A stretch of 64,000 nt of DNA from Erythrobasidium yunnanense (lineage: Eukaryota > Basidiomycota > Cystobasidiomycetes > Erythrobasidiales > Erythrobasidiaceae): NCBI GenBank assembly GCA_001600175.1, contig BCJC01000002.1, positions 556,028 through 620,027 of the forward strand. The letters run 5' to 3'. Below, in pieces: positions 47,355 through 60,200 of the stretch (position 1 is the first letter of the stretch; every line of letters starts with the position of its first letter). A program made the position numbers and the translations under genes. The notes under the pieces were generated by a model that was given only the letters and a program-made list of their open reading frames with translations, was not told where the DNA came from and made no database searches.

Positions 47355-47952
47355 ATGTCGTCATCATCAAAGCCCGGTAAGCATGTCTACAGGGATAGTT
47401 TGATAGCTTGCTGAGACTATGCTACAGAGCATCTGAACAAGATGTTCGTCTTGCCCAAGTCGAACGAGACTCTCAGCCAGTCCTCGGAATTCAGGAAGGT
47501 GCTATGGACTGGCCAGCACAGTCAGGTGTGCCGCAGCTCGCGAACTTCTACAGTCACGGTCTAACAGCGAACGTCGCAGCTTGTCCAAATGACCATCCCT
47601 GTTGGCGGTGACATCGGTAAGTTGACTGCTTTGTCGACTCATTCACATGAAGCTAAAACATCCTACAGGCAAGGAGACTCATCACGTTGATCAGACGCTA
47701 GTCTTCACGAGCGGCACAGCCAAGGCTATCGTCAACGGAGAGGAGAAGAACGTTGGCGCTGGCGACATCGTCATCGTCCCAGCTGGCTGCGAGCACAACT
47801 TCGAAGTGACATCCCAGACACCTTTGGTCCTCTTCACCGTGTATGCGCCTGCAGAGCATTACGAGAAGACTGTCCACAAGACGAAGGATGAGGGAGAGGA
47901 GCTTGAGGATGCTGGAAAGGATGAGCCGCCTAAGTGGGCCCAGCAGAACTAG
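47355..47952 (+). CDS. Single-domain cupin protein
   Basis: Four exons (47355-47376, 47428-47525, 47568-47616, 47669-47952) give 150 aa in phase. The cupin core reads LVQMTIPVGGDIGKETHHVD (first metal motif, G-x5-H-x-H-like), QTLVFTSGTAKAIVNGEE and GAGDIVIVPAGCEHNFEV (second motif with PxGxxH). The end TVYAPAEHYEKTVHKTKDEG is typical of the small cupins annotated as mannose-6-phosphate-isomerase-like, but it is far too short to be that enzyme. It probably binds one metal ion; the reaction is unknown. Leaderless, soluble, cytosolic. Confidence 0.82.
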
Positions 47953-48054
47953 CTCAGAGATCATTCAAACACCTCCTTGTAGCTTAGAATCACTTTGGCA
48001 TTGTTATCGCGTGCAGACCATCACTACTAGACTTTCACAACTGCGCCGACCTCG

Positions 48055-49028
48055 TCAGTTCTGGCGAGGAACAGAAAGCGGAGTAGACTTACCTCTCGTC
48101 TGGAACACCGTAAGAAGTGCAAAGCTTGCATAGAAAAGCATGACAGGGTAACCTACCAAAAACCTCTGGTTCTGCATCTGCAGCACCGATACAAAGATGC
48201 CTGATGCAGAGTACGAGCACCACACGATGCTAGCTATACTGAGAACGTAGCCTATAAGTGAATCGAGGTTGAGGGCTATGCTGAAGAAGGATGTCAAAAC
48301 GAGTGGGAGAAGGCAGTAGCCCAGGACTGAGGTGACACGATATGCATCTATCCCTGTCGGCGACATAAGGTTGAGAAGGAGGTAGAGACAGAGATCCCCA
48401 AGCAGGGCTACTCCGTAGATATAGCCAAATTGCGGCTTTCCAGACTGCAGATATGCGACACGTAGTCAGTATGGCTACGCAGGAAGGCTGAAAGCAATAC
48501 GTACCAGAAGAAGGAAGGTACCAAAGCAGAAGCAGAAGAGTATTGGGCCCGCCAGATCTGCATCGTCCATGATATTTTGTTCAGGCCGCCGCAAAGGATT
48601 GAGAACGGTTAATGACTTGGATTTGATATGATCGAAGTTGACGCCGAGCTCTGTAATGAGTGTCAGAATTCGCATCTTATTGTTGCATGAGTGAGCAGCC
48701 TACCTTCCAGCAAAGGCGGCTCTCCTTCGTAGATTGGGGCAGCCGTAAAGGCGCTCAAGAACCCGCCTTGAGATAGCATCATTCCTCCAACATTGCCAGA
48801 CTGCATGGCTCCTGTTGGTCCTGCTGCTCCTGCTCCGCCAGCGCCGTAATAATCGACACCAGGTCCAGCGTGCCCAACTCCTCCCATATGATGCATTGAG
48901 CCCATCCCAGTGGACGAAGATGGATGCAGAGACGTCCCAGACGTTGACGAAGACGCGCCAGAGTAGAACTGCAGGTCGGGCGCTATCCCATACGAGCTGG
49001 TTTGCGCTGCATACGGGTCGAAGGCCAT
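48055..49028 (-). CDS. YIP1: Yip1 family Golgi membrane protein
   Basis: Five-span membrane protein of the YIPF5/Yip1 group, which interacts with Ypt/Rab GTPases in ER-Golgi traffic. The Gly/Met/Ser-rich cytosolic N-terminus begins MAFDPYAAQTSSYGIAP. The conserved region is PPLLEELGVNFDHIKSKSLT, VLNPLRRPEQNIMDDADLAG (the DLAGP-type Yip1 motif), PILFCFCFGTFLLL, GKPQFGYIYGVALLG, YRVTSVLGYCLLPLV and GYPVMLFYASFALLTVF. At least two introns are clear. The C-terminus either reads through to 48055 or uses a gtaagt donor and a 41-bp intron to end at 48035; the family usually stops soon after ALLTVF, so both are possible. Confidence 0.9.
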
Positions 49029-49647
49029 TCTGGTGAAGGCGACAGCTATAGTCTAGTGAAGCAGATGCACAGTGTGGATGCAGCTACAGCTCAAAGACGA
49101 GTGCGAAAGATTCTCGACGAAAGGGTTGGTCGAATAAAGCGAAACCGCAAGCCGGTCAGCATCTGTTCTTGGCTAGAGAATGGCAGTACCGCATTATTTC
49201 TAAGCTTATCACATGCGGCACCGACTTTCATCCTACATAAAATCTTACTTCAAGTACGTGCACGGTGTGCGAAAGTACCTGCAATGACAGGTCCCTGAAC
49301 AATGCGGGGGCACCAGCAGCTGGTAGATCTGCATGCCTTCCGTCTATCGTCTGTAGACGTACAGCATCACCCAGTCCTACCGTTTTGGCGTTCTCCATTT
49401 TGGCACAACTGCGTGACACGGATCTCCCGATCCGCTTCGCACCAAGAGCTTCTTCGTATTGTACCGCATTCTCCTGCCATGCAGGAACTGATGTGTAAGT
49501 CTGCCTGAGCTACAACATTCGATGGTATTGATATGGTCTGTTTAGTAATAAGGCCCATATATTCCCTTAACTGATTTACAGCCCATATTCTGACAAGCCT
49601 TGTAGTCAGATGAACGTACATGAGCTGCTCAACAGGCGGTTGCTTAC
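49029..49647. other. Mostly non-coding region
   Basis: 619 bp upstream of YIP1. It may contain a 3' exon of the poorly resolved minus-strand gene next to it, but I cannot identify one. Confidence 0.35.
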
Positions 49648-50046
49648 ACCGTAATTGGGGTCATCCCAAGGGTTCCGGTAGACCACCTCTGGCTCTTCCT
49701 TTCCGCTGCTGAACCAATGATGGAGATGAAGTTTGTCTCGCAGCCTGCGCGTACCGTGGGTCGCAGTACTCGCAGCTGGAGCCGGAGACCTGCTCGTCGA
49801 GGGTTGCGCTGGACGCGTCTGTGTCGACTTTCGCGATGGAGCTTTAGGTCTCGTAGAGCTATGAAGGCGCTGTCGGCAGGGTTATCCTGGTTCCTACCGA
49901 TCAACTCACTTGGACGACTTCGCTGTAGATGTTCTCGAGATAGGCGGGCCGGTCAAGGTCGTCTGCCGAGATATACCTTCCATGCCTATGGAGGCGGATC
50001 GTCCAACTGACCTCTGCGATGAATGTTGCCGAGGTGCACTCGGTCT
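49648..50046 (-). CDS. Poorly resolved gene on the minus strand (internal exons)
   Basis: Two exon-like stretches join in phase across a 40-bp intron (49870-49909). The upstream one (49910 to about 50046) reads ETECTSATFIAEVSWTIRLH, RHGRYISADDLDRPAYLENI and YSEVVQ with no stop. The downstream one (49648-49869) is a Pro/Ser/Thr-rich linker, then DKLHLHHWFSSGKEEPEVVY and RNPWDDPNYG, ending at a gtaagc donor. The start and end exons are not identified; upstream there is a coding-like YPISDQTHKYRLWKSL in about 50120-50170. No family is recognised. The amino-acid composition is more protein-like than the other frames here. Confidence 0.35.
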
Positions 50047-50776
50047 CTGAGCAGAGTTAACCTGGGCCATAATGGTACTTCTGATCTTGGTGATATGGAC
50101 AGATAGGTCAGTACAGCGACTTCCAGAGTCGGTACTTATGGGTTTGGTCGGAGATGGGGTAACTCCTAGCGACAAGAGCCGCCTGTCAGCTTTCACAACC
50201 CGTCCAGCATACGCTGGGTAACCGATCTTCCAAAGGGTTGCAAGAAAGGTCGGAAAGCCAAGGGAGGTCACTTCGGAGGTTATGCGAGGAAGCAGGATTG
50301 GGTAGAATTGAACAAGTTGAACAAGACGTCGCAGGGATTTCAATCAGGGAAGGCCATCCAAACTCCGACATTCGTGAAAAGGCGTCGGTCTTGAAGTCGA
50401 GGCCAGTTACGGTATGACAAGTGTCTCGGCGGGGTCATCAACTCCATAAGGAGACTCAGTCAGTCGCTGCACCAGGATGCACCTTGATAGAGACCGGGTT
50501 GTGCTCGCTTCTTCGGGCTTGCACATCGCTGTTCCGGAGCATCATGACTCTGCTCGCTATGATAGAGAGTCCGGTAGGCTGCAGCGGACATAGACGCGAA
50601 GATCCCTGTGCATATAACATGAGAGTCTTATCGTCAGCGTGTTAACGCGTGCTCAGGGTGCTTTATTGCTTCTGCCGGCGGAGCCGAACGGCCGTTGAAG
50701 GTCCCGGCTTCTTGAATTGCGGGAATCCATGCACTCGCTCTCCTCTGCTCCGTACACCAATACATACATACACAAG
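50047..50776. other. Region upstream of the decarboxylase gene
   Basis: 730 bp. The lower part probably contains more of the unresolved minus-strand gene; the upper part serves as promoter for the decarboxylase gene. No TATA box or repeat stands out. Confidence 0.35.
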
Positions 50777-52130
<1,354 letters not shown>

Positions 52131-52298
52131 TCGGTTCACGTTGTAGTGGGGATATAGCATAGTCATTGGCAGTATATCGTGCAAAGTGCAATGTATAGGG
52201 TGTCTTCAGACGCGATCTTTATCAACGAATTTTCGTCGGCATCACAGGTTTCCTTTCTTCGAACAAAAAAATGGGTACACAAAGTGCGTAGATGCAGG

Positions 52299-52529
52299 TC
52301 AATACGTAGACAGCATATTAGAGCTGACACTGTGCATCACTGCAGGTTGCTCGCTAGACTTTTCTGTTTGCAGAATCGTCCATAGTCTTTCGAGCCGTTC
52401 CAGTCCCCTAGACTGAAGGCTTACGCTGTGCGGGCATACGTGCTGGCAGTGTATCACGTCTTGCAGTAGCTGCTTTTCTGCTTCCTCCAGCTCGGCGCTA
52501 TCGATACCAAACTCTGCTGGCGTCTGCAT
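52299..52529 (-). CDS. Hypothetical small protein
   Basis: Open frame of 76 codons: MQTPAEFGIDSAELEEAEKQ, then LLQDVIHCQHVCPHSVSLQ, then a helical Leu/Glu-rich stretch. The first 30 residues look like a genuine acidic helix. It lies in the gap after the decarboxylase gene and has no recognisable family; it could also be one exon of a longer gene reaching to about 52.8 kb. Confidence 0.3.
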   Translation of the reverse strand: MQTPAEFGIDSAELEEAEKQLLQDVIHCQHVCPHSVSLQSRGLERLERLWTILQTEKSSEQPAVMHSVSSNMLSTY

Positions 52530-53095
52530 TTTTCATCCTGGTCTGGGTCGCGATTTCTTCACCGCTACGAGCTTGTACGAGCAGCTGTCTTGGAGTGGGA
52601 TGACTCTCTACAGCACCTCGACTCTCTGGTAACAGAGGGTTTGCAGCGAGCTTTCAAACATGATAGATCCCCTCCAGGCGCAGCTGGTCGATGAAGCCAG
52701 GTGTCGATTTCGCTGGCTTGGATTAAACACCCAAAAGGGATGGGAGAACGTGGACTCAATAGGGCGAGAGGTCGGGCGGGAAGCGGGGCCTGCTGTAGAC
52801 ATACATCGTGTCTGTTCTCAAGGCTTTTGTAGTAATTTTCGAGATTTCTTGTACTTTCAATACGACCAATATCTACTTTCTACACACGCGCACTGCATGC
52901 AAGACTGATATCCTAGCTGTGATACATCTATATACTTGAAGGGCACCTTGCGAAACAAACTTTCTGGCGTTCATGGGCTATCGAGATTACCGGCCTTGAT
53001 CAAGTTTGGCGCGGTCTTCTGGCTCAGACGATCATCTTATACTACGCCTGGCCTTGCTATACTCTGTCTCGCGAAGCCCAGCACTGCTTCCAGAC
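52530..53095. other. Upstream region of CTK3
   Basis: 566 bp. A plus-strand frame around 52560-52672 (RYELVRAAVLEWDDSLQHLD) looks weakly coding but is not connected to anything; otherwise nothing is recognised. Confidence 0.35.
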
Positions 53096-54158
53096 ATGGA
53101 CGCCTTCGAAGTAAGGAAGCAAGCTGATGTTATCGAGAGAATAGCTAAGAAGTGGTTCCATTCGCAACGCAGATTCGCATGCAATTTCTGCAGCATCTAC
53201 GAAGGCTTACATCTGCAGCCCAGAGCATCAACAGAGTCGTCTCGTTTCTGCTCAAGCACTCGTCGGCGGCACCTAGCCAGCCAGGCAAAGCAGCAAGGCA
53301 TGAGGCTCTTCCTAATGCTCAAGCAGCAGGCTACGAGGACGATCTGTGGGAGTGTATCGTGGAAGAGCTGGAAAAGTCATCCATCAATGCCCGTATCAAC
53401 GTTTTCTATATGCTGGACTCGCTGCTGGATCAGAGTATAGCGATAGGGATAGAGAGCTACAGAGATCTGGTTAGGAGGGATCTGGAGAAGGTCGTCGGCC
53501 TGACGGTCCCAACGGACATCCGCGAAGGTGTCCTCAACCGGATGTCGTCGATGCAGGTATGCATAAACAATCGGCTTTGCCACGCATGCATATCGCTCAC
53601 TCTACATTATAGGTCCTCAATAGCTGGAAGATGCGGCGTCTGCTGCCTGTTTCGCAGCTGGAGAGTCTGCTGTCCTCTCTTCAATCGGCTACCTTTCCTA
53701 CAACCTCCTCCTCTACCGATAATACACCAGTATCCGTGACGTTCTCCCGCAACGATATCTTGCGGCGGATAGAGGATGATCGCGAGAGACATAAACGCCT
53801 GAGAGAGCGGATATGGGTGCTTCCCGTACCTACAGCAGAGGAAACAGCGTCAATCACCAAGCTATCGACAGTCCTCACCACTACTTCTACAAGTACGGCG
53901 CATACGAGTCCAGAGAGTCCTGCTAGTCCCGCTGTTCAAGGCGAAGGCAAGCTCGTCAGTCTGGCAGACTACAGGAAAGAAAGCAGGAAACAGTTGTCTA
54001 TTACGCCACAAGTCGACAGTCAGGAGGCAAACGAGACAGCATTGGATATAGAGTTTGAGCAAGCATGGGAGCTGCTTGGCGATGATGGACCGCTTCTTAA
54101 ACTCGATGAGGCAGATCTGCAAGCGATGGAGGACGAGAACGCGCGATGTTTCGGATAG
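53096..54158 (+). CDS. CTK3: CTD kinase subunit gamma (Ctk3/Lsg1)
   Basis: Gamma subunit of the CTDK-I kinase, which phosphorylates Ser2 of the RNA polymerase II C-terminal domain. The first exon has only 15 nt (MDAFE, 53096-53110). After the 62-bp intron the frame reads IRMQFLQHLRRLTSAAQSIN and RVVSFLLKH, giving the family N-terminus MDxFExRxxFxxxLRRL. Later: YEDDLWECIVEELEKSSINA, RINVFYMLDSLLDQSI, YRDLVRRDLEKVVGLTVP, and after the second intron (53557-53612) VLNSWKMRRLLPV. The C-terminal domain has NDILRRIEDDRERHKRLRER and ends ALDIEFEQAWELLGDD. Length is 314 aa; exons 53096-53110, 53173-53556 and 53613-54158 are in phase. Confidence 0.93.
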
Positions 54159-54277
54159 TATGCAGTAAATAGAGATCTGATTACTATTTGTTGTTGCAAC
54201 AACAGCCTCCGAGACCACATGCGATACTGCAAGATCTAAGTACCTATGCGGAACGAGACAAACTACACATGCAATGC

Positions 54278-57200
54278 TCATTCTCTTCTAGGTTTCTTCG
54301 CTCCCCCTTTCATACCATATCTGGCCTTAGTTTCGCTGAACGCTTGATTCTTTCTTTTCTTCGCTTTCGCCTTAGTCTCTGTCCGTTTTGCGCGCTGTTT
54401 AGCGCCATGCTCTGGGTCGTTCAATGCTGCTAGGGCAGAGGACCTCTTACGCTCCTCTCTGCGCATCAACATCTTCCTTCTTATCTCGCTGTACGTTTCA
54501 GTCACGCTGGTAGCGCCTAACTTCTCGCTCAGCAGCGCTTGTACTTCTCGTGCAAGTACTTGGAGTTCATCTGTAGGAGACTTCAGCTTGGGTCACGAGC
54601 TATGGCAGTAGGTCTCATCTACCTAATTGGGGATCTTGAGCGCCATTCGGATTGTCTGAGATCCTTACGACGGGAATGAGAATTTGCAGCTTCTGCCTCT
54701 CTAGCTGTGCTACTGTTATTGATGGATCTGAGATGATCCCTCCGAACAGCCGTAGGATTGTAGCTGGCTCCGTTGACCACTTGGATTCCCGCTAAGAACG
54801 ACGAAATTAGCTATAGCGGACAACGTAGCATGAAAGAACAACTTACAGCTTCTGCGGAGTATTTGCTTGGCCGAGTCTGATGGGCAACACGAGCTCGATG
54901 AGACAGCTTGACAAAGAGCCAATGCAGCGGATCGGATGCGGGTGTCCTGGACTCCGGGTCATTGATGTGTCCAGCATCATCTGCTTCTCCAACAACGTCA
55001 ACAACATCCTCCTGCTCTTGATCACTCTCCTCTGTTGCATCGCGTGTATTGATAGCCTGACTGGCGAAGCGTTTCGCGACAAGCAGCATATTGCGCACAA
55101 TCTGTAGGCTGAGTGACTCGTCCAGGTGTTTGCTTCTGAGCTGGACTGTCGTCTTAGACACGACATCGACGAGGTCATCAATACTTGAGCAGTCTTGCGA
55201 GACAACATAGGGGATACCAATGAGCCGCGCAGCAGCATTGCGGACCCAAAGATGTGGGTATACGAGTAAGGAGCGGATTGCTGACCATGTAGTGGCGCTA
55301 GTCGAAGTAAGCGCAGACGGTGAGATCCGGAAGAGGCGACCTAAAGATTGGAGAGACTGAAAGGGAATTTGCCAGTCGAGCTCATCGATGACTGCGTCGG
55401 AGTCTTCATCTGAATCAAGATCTTCATTCGGTTCCATCGAGCCTGCGGCTGCCTCGACAATGTCGGAAAGCACACTCAAGGTCTTGATAGCCAAAGCTTC
55501 GACATCGCTTCTCTCCTTCAGAGCCTCTAGCGAGAGACCCATTACCTGAGCCGAGGTTCGCAGCAGTCGCTTGTCCTGCACATCCTGACTCCAGCTGAAC
55601 AGCATGTCTATGAGTTCCTGGCGCGTAGCCGGGCTCACGCGACTGAACAGCACTTTGAGATTCTCTCCTGACATTTCCCGGCATTTCGAGGAGGCGTCAT
55701 TCGCTATGTCCATCATAAGGGCGACGAAGAACAGACTTGCGTATTGATCCAGCAAATCGACCCCAAATTTATTTAGGATAGCATTGAGAAGCTCCAGAAC
55801 TGACGTTCTGCCAGATTCGTGGACGTAATCTCCCAGATTTTTCGCCAGGAACTGTAAAGAAGCAGCCAATCGCTTCTTCCCTTGAGGATAATCTAGCAAG
55901 AACTGCAAATAAATCGATCTGCATATTTCTCTCGTCCCGCTAGATTGGTTTGTGACCATGATCTCCGCCAGTCTGTCCATAAGATCGTAGATCTCTGGAA
56001 CTACAAAGTTGCGGGAGATGATGGCTCGCAGAAGGGCGAAGATCGCAGGCTGTTGCTCGGTCTCTTCGATATCGGGCGCAATTATGCTGATAAGCGCAGT
56101 AAGCTGCTGGTCCTTCAAAGTAAGGCTCTTGCGGTCTCTGATGATATTAGCGAGAGCGCGAATGGCTGTCTGCGCCAACTCCGAGGATGTGCTACCAGTG
56201 TGCTCGAGGATTAACATCATCTGCTTGACCAGCACAGGTGCAGCACGTTCGATTGACTCGAGCGGACAGCGAATAAGAGACGATACCGCCCGGAGAGCTC
56301 TTTCGATAATGTGTGTTTCCTCAGTGTAGAGGGTTTCCGCAACCAGGGCGATGAGGGGATCCAGACGTGCAATAACCAGAGGATCATGGACGTCAAATTT
56401 GTTTCGACGGAAGGCACCATTGAGAAGGTCAAGACCGAAGGACACGAAGCGATGCGCATTTTGGCCATAAGCGTTATTTGACTGAGCTGTTTGCCGCTTT
56501 GTTCGAACCAGATATTCGGCAGCTGCTTGTTTACCTTGTTTGTTCTTAGGTTTGCGCTGCTTGAGAAAGTCTGTGTTCTGGCTGATGAGCGCTTGGCACA
56601 ACACCAGCAAAGTCTGCACATCGAGCTGAGGGTTGACTTGCAGACCCGATGCGATATGTCGTAGCAGATCGTCCACGTCCCGTAGAGCCTTGTGAGACTC
56701 GCTGGTCGAGATGACATCTCGAGCTGGACCCAGCAACTTGCTTATACTTACTTGGGAGACGTGCTTGGCGAGAATCTCCACCGAGTCCATAGCTTTATAT
56801 TGCCGTACTTCGCGGACTTTGGTCTTCGACCGGAATTCTTGTGAAGCTCTATCTTTGCTTGGCTGACCAAACTGGATACGAAGCCCGATAGTGCGTGTCA
56901 GTACTAAACATATAACGAAGCCAGATACGCCTCTTACAGTGTCATCTGCGATGATAGCGACTGCATCGTCTAAGCAGCCATCCACATTCACGTCTGCGTT
57001 ACTGGCGACGCGGACAAGCAGAGCATGGAGGGTGAAAGAGAGTATGTGGAGTTGTGGTCCACGGGTCAGAGCGCTACGCAGCTCACTGACTGCTATGCCG
57101 AGGTAGGCTGGCCCGAGGAAAGATACAATGTTTACTATAGTTGTTCGTGTGAGATCTCTTGTATTCTGCGCCTTGCTGCGGAGGATTTGGGCGAGTGCAG

Positions 57201-60200
57201 TTATAAGGTTGGCTACATCTGCTCTTTTATCGTCTTCGGGCAAATACTGTACGACGCTAGCAATTCCTTCCGCCATAGGCACGCGGAGCTCTTCTTCCGA
57301 GTCTTCGCGCTTCTCCAAGAATGCCATCAAGCGGGGTAAGAGCTTTTCAGAAACGGTTGGCAGCAAAGCTTGTGCAGACGGCGAGTCGCTTGTGAGATCG
57401 AAGTGAAAGCTGCGAAGGATCCCAACAGCCGTCCGCACAAATCTGCGTTGTCCTTCACGGCTATCGAGAGCCAGCTTGAGATATTGTTGAAGAAGGCGAC
57501 TGTACATTGACCATTGCAATTGTTTCGCCAGATGACTGACACATTGTATGGTCTCGTTAACAAGGTCTAAGCCTTTGCTCTTGTCGGCTGAGATGATGTT
57601 ATGGCTGATGAGAGGAAGTATGATGTCGAAGATGACTTTGCCAGACATATTGCCGGCCTCAGCCTCTTCAGCCAGCCTCTTCAGCGCGCGGATTCTGCGA
57701 TGAATCTGTACGTGGAAGATGTTATTGAAGAAGCTTGCTTCACTGTCTCCCTTGAGCAGACACTTCAACTCCTCAATCTCTGCCTGACCTGACATGCCCT
57801 CAACGGCTGCAGCCAGTACAGACACGACCTCCGAGCGTATAAGCTCTTGCTTTGCCTTGAGGCCAAGTCGTATACCAGCGAAGAGGACTCGTGTGAAAAG
57901 AAGTCGCATCTCGGAGTCTAGACTGATGCCTGCCACTTCGATGAATCGGCGTAAGCACGCATTCGCATTGCTGCGAATCGATAATTCCTCCAGATCCTGT
58001 AGAAAGAAGAACAAACTGTGCAGGACCGGCACCCATTGGAGTGCAGTCAGAGTCTTGTAGTCCGTGGCGTGTAATCGAGAGAAGGCAGCAAGTCGCCGAT
58101 CGAAATCCGGCTCTTCCAGGCGACGAGCGGAGAAAGAGTTAAGCTCAGTCAGCAACTCTGATGATGGTCGGATGTCCGAGCAGAGGAGCGCCACGGAGCC
58201 CAACGCTTCCACCAGGGCCTGCCGCGCAGGTCTGGTATGTAGGGTCGCGAAGAGGGGCGCTAGTACATCGAATGTTGCTTTGGCGTTGGGGTCATTGGAT
58301 ACGTGCGAATGATGATCGATGCACAAGGGTGTGATCGTGCGAAGAATGGCGAGAATATTGGCTTTGACGTTCTCCGGCACTGCTATAGTCGGCCTACGCA
58401 GGAGAACCAATAGCAATGGAAGAAAAGCTGAGGCATCGCTGCGCTCCTGAATGAAAGGGGCCAGTGCGGAGAGAAGCGTGATCTGTTGTAGAGCCAGGCG
58501 GTCTCTCGAGCTGAAGGTGGTGCTGCCTTTACCCATGACTATCGCCAGATTCTTGAGGAGGCGCGGAAGGTACGGGCGAATCACGCTCGTGTTTATCGTA
58601 TTTCCTTCCTCTTCCTCCGAATGCACCAATATGCGCTGGACAATATCCAGTACAGTTGCGATGACGGGATTTTTGACGTTAGGCACAGATATACAGTTGT
58701 AGACAGCGGGCAATATGGCCGGATCTGTTTGAACCAGCAATGGTACCAGCTCGCGATGGTGAGACCAGCAGGTGAAGAGCTCCATAAGAGCTGACGGTGA
58801 TTGTGCGTTTTCGACGGCAAAAGTAGGTAGCCTCGGCTTGACCAGCGAGTCAAGTAAGGGATCGAGGTATATAGCAAAAGTAAAATCAGGCCTATATGCA
58901 AAGAAGTTGACGAGCCTTTTCAAGGCAAGTTGACGGATCCGTCGGGCTTGCTGACCATGGAAGGTGTCGAGAGTAGCAGTCGTGCTGGGTTGAGCGTGGT
59001 AGGCAAGATTCAGGACCACAGGGATGAGGTCGGACCAGCGGTGTTCTACCTTGCTACCCAGACTCTTCAAGACGTCCGCAAGTAAAGAAAGGAAGCCGAT
59101 CTGCCTAGCGGGAGAGGCGGTAGCAGGGGAGAGTGAAAAGGTGAATTTGGTATGGTCACCGCTTCGTTGATCCTCGAAAGGTCCGAGCATAAGGTCGATA
59201 AGGACATTCAGCTCATCCGCCGAGCAGGAGCGAAGCGCTGACAAGACTGCCGACTTCCGGCCAGCTTGTACATGCGCCGCGCTTGCTCGTCCTTGGCGAC
59301 TGCTCATGATACCGTAGAGGATCCTGATTGTAATAGGTAGCACCTCAGACCTTCTAGCCGGTGTTATTTCGCCGCCTTCAGTTGCAAGGGAGAACTGCAG
59401 TAATTCGTCCCGGAACTTGGTCTCATCTAGGAGATTGCGCAGATTGGCTTCGTGAGCGACTAGATGAGGCGATTTCCAAGTGAAGATGCATTCTAGGGCT
59501 AGTGTCTGTAGAGAATTATCGCCATGGGACAGGAGCGCCAAATGGTAACTGTAGAGATCGGTGGAGCGGTATAGAGCCTTGGGATTGTTGAATTTAGTGA
59601 AAGCTGTAAGCCATGCTTGCAGGCGGAGGCGCCCTGCTCTACCGCCAGCAGCTCCTGCATCATCCGATGAAGCATCCGCGAAATAGCGGAAGAACAGCTG
59701 CACGAGGTCCCTACTATGACGCTCTGTAACTGTAGACAGCTTCGAGCATAGTTCAAGGAGCTGACTTTCGTAGTTGTACAAGGCGAGCCTGTCTTCGGTG
59801 ATTTGCGCCTATAGAAAGGCATTTAACCTCTCGTCGAAGTCGACATGGGGCAGTACTTACCAGAGAGATGGAGAAAGAAGAGTCCGAAGCCTCACTGAAG
59901 TCGTTAAAGTAGGCAAGGAAGCGTTGCGAGATGCGAGCGTTCCTGGTGCATCGAAACTCGCCTCGCTGCAGTCTAGGAAGGCCGTCCTCTTCGGCGGCCT
60001 CATCTGAGATCCAAGCGCCTGGACGATCTACGACAAGCAGGGCGCTGTCTCCAGTAACCGCCTTCTCGAGCTCCCCAAGAAGGAGTTCCCACACAGTGTC
60101 CTCCACGGCAGACTTCTGGCCTTTTGTGGCGGTCTCCAAAGACTGTATGGCCTCGCTCCAGAGTGGCTTGAAGTTGATCTTCAGGGATGCTATACAATAT

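Noticed and set aside
52660-52908. 82-codon plus-strand frame before CTK3
   Set aside because: Its composition changes midway and it is not linked by splicing to any neighbour; probably leader or promoter sequence.
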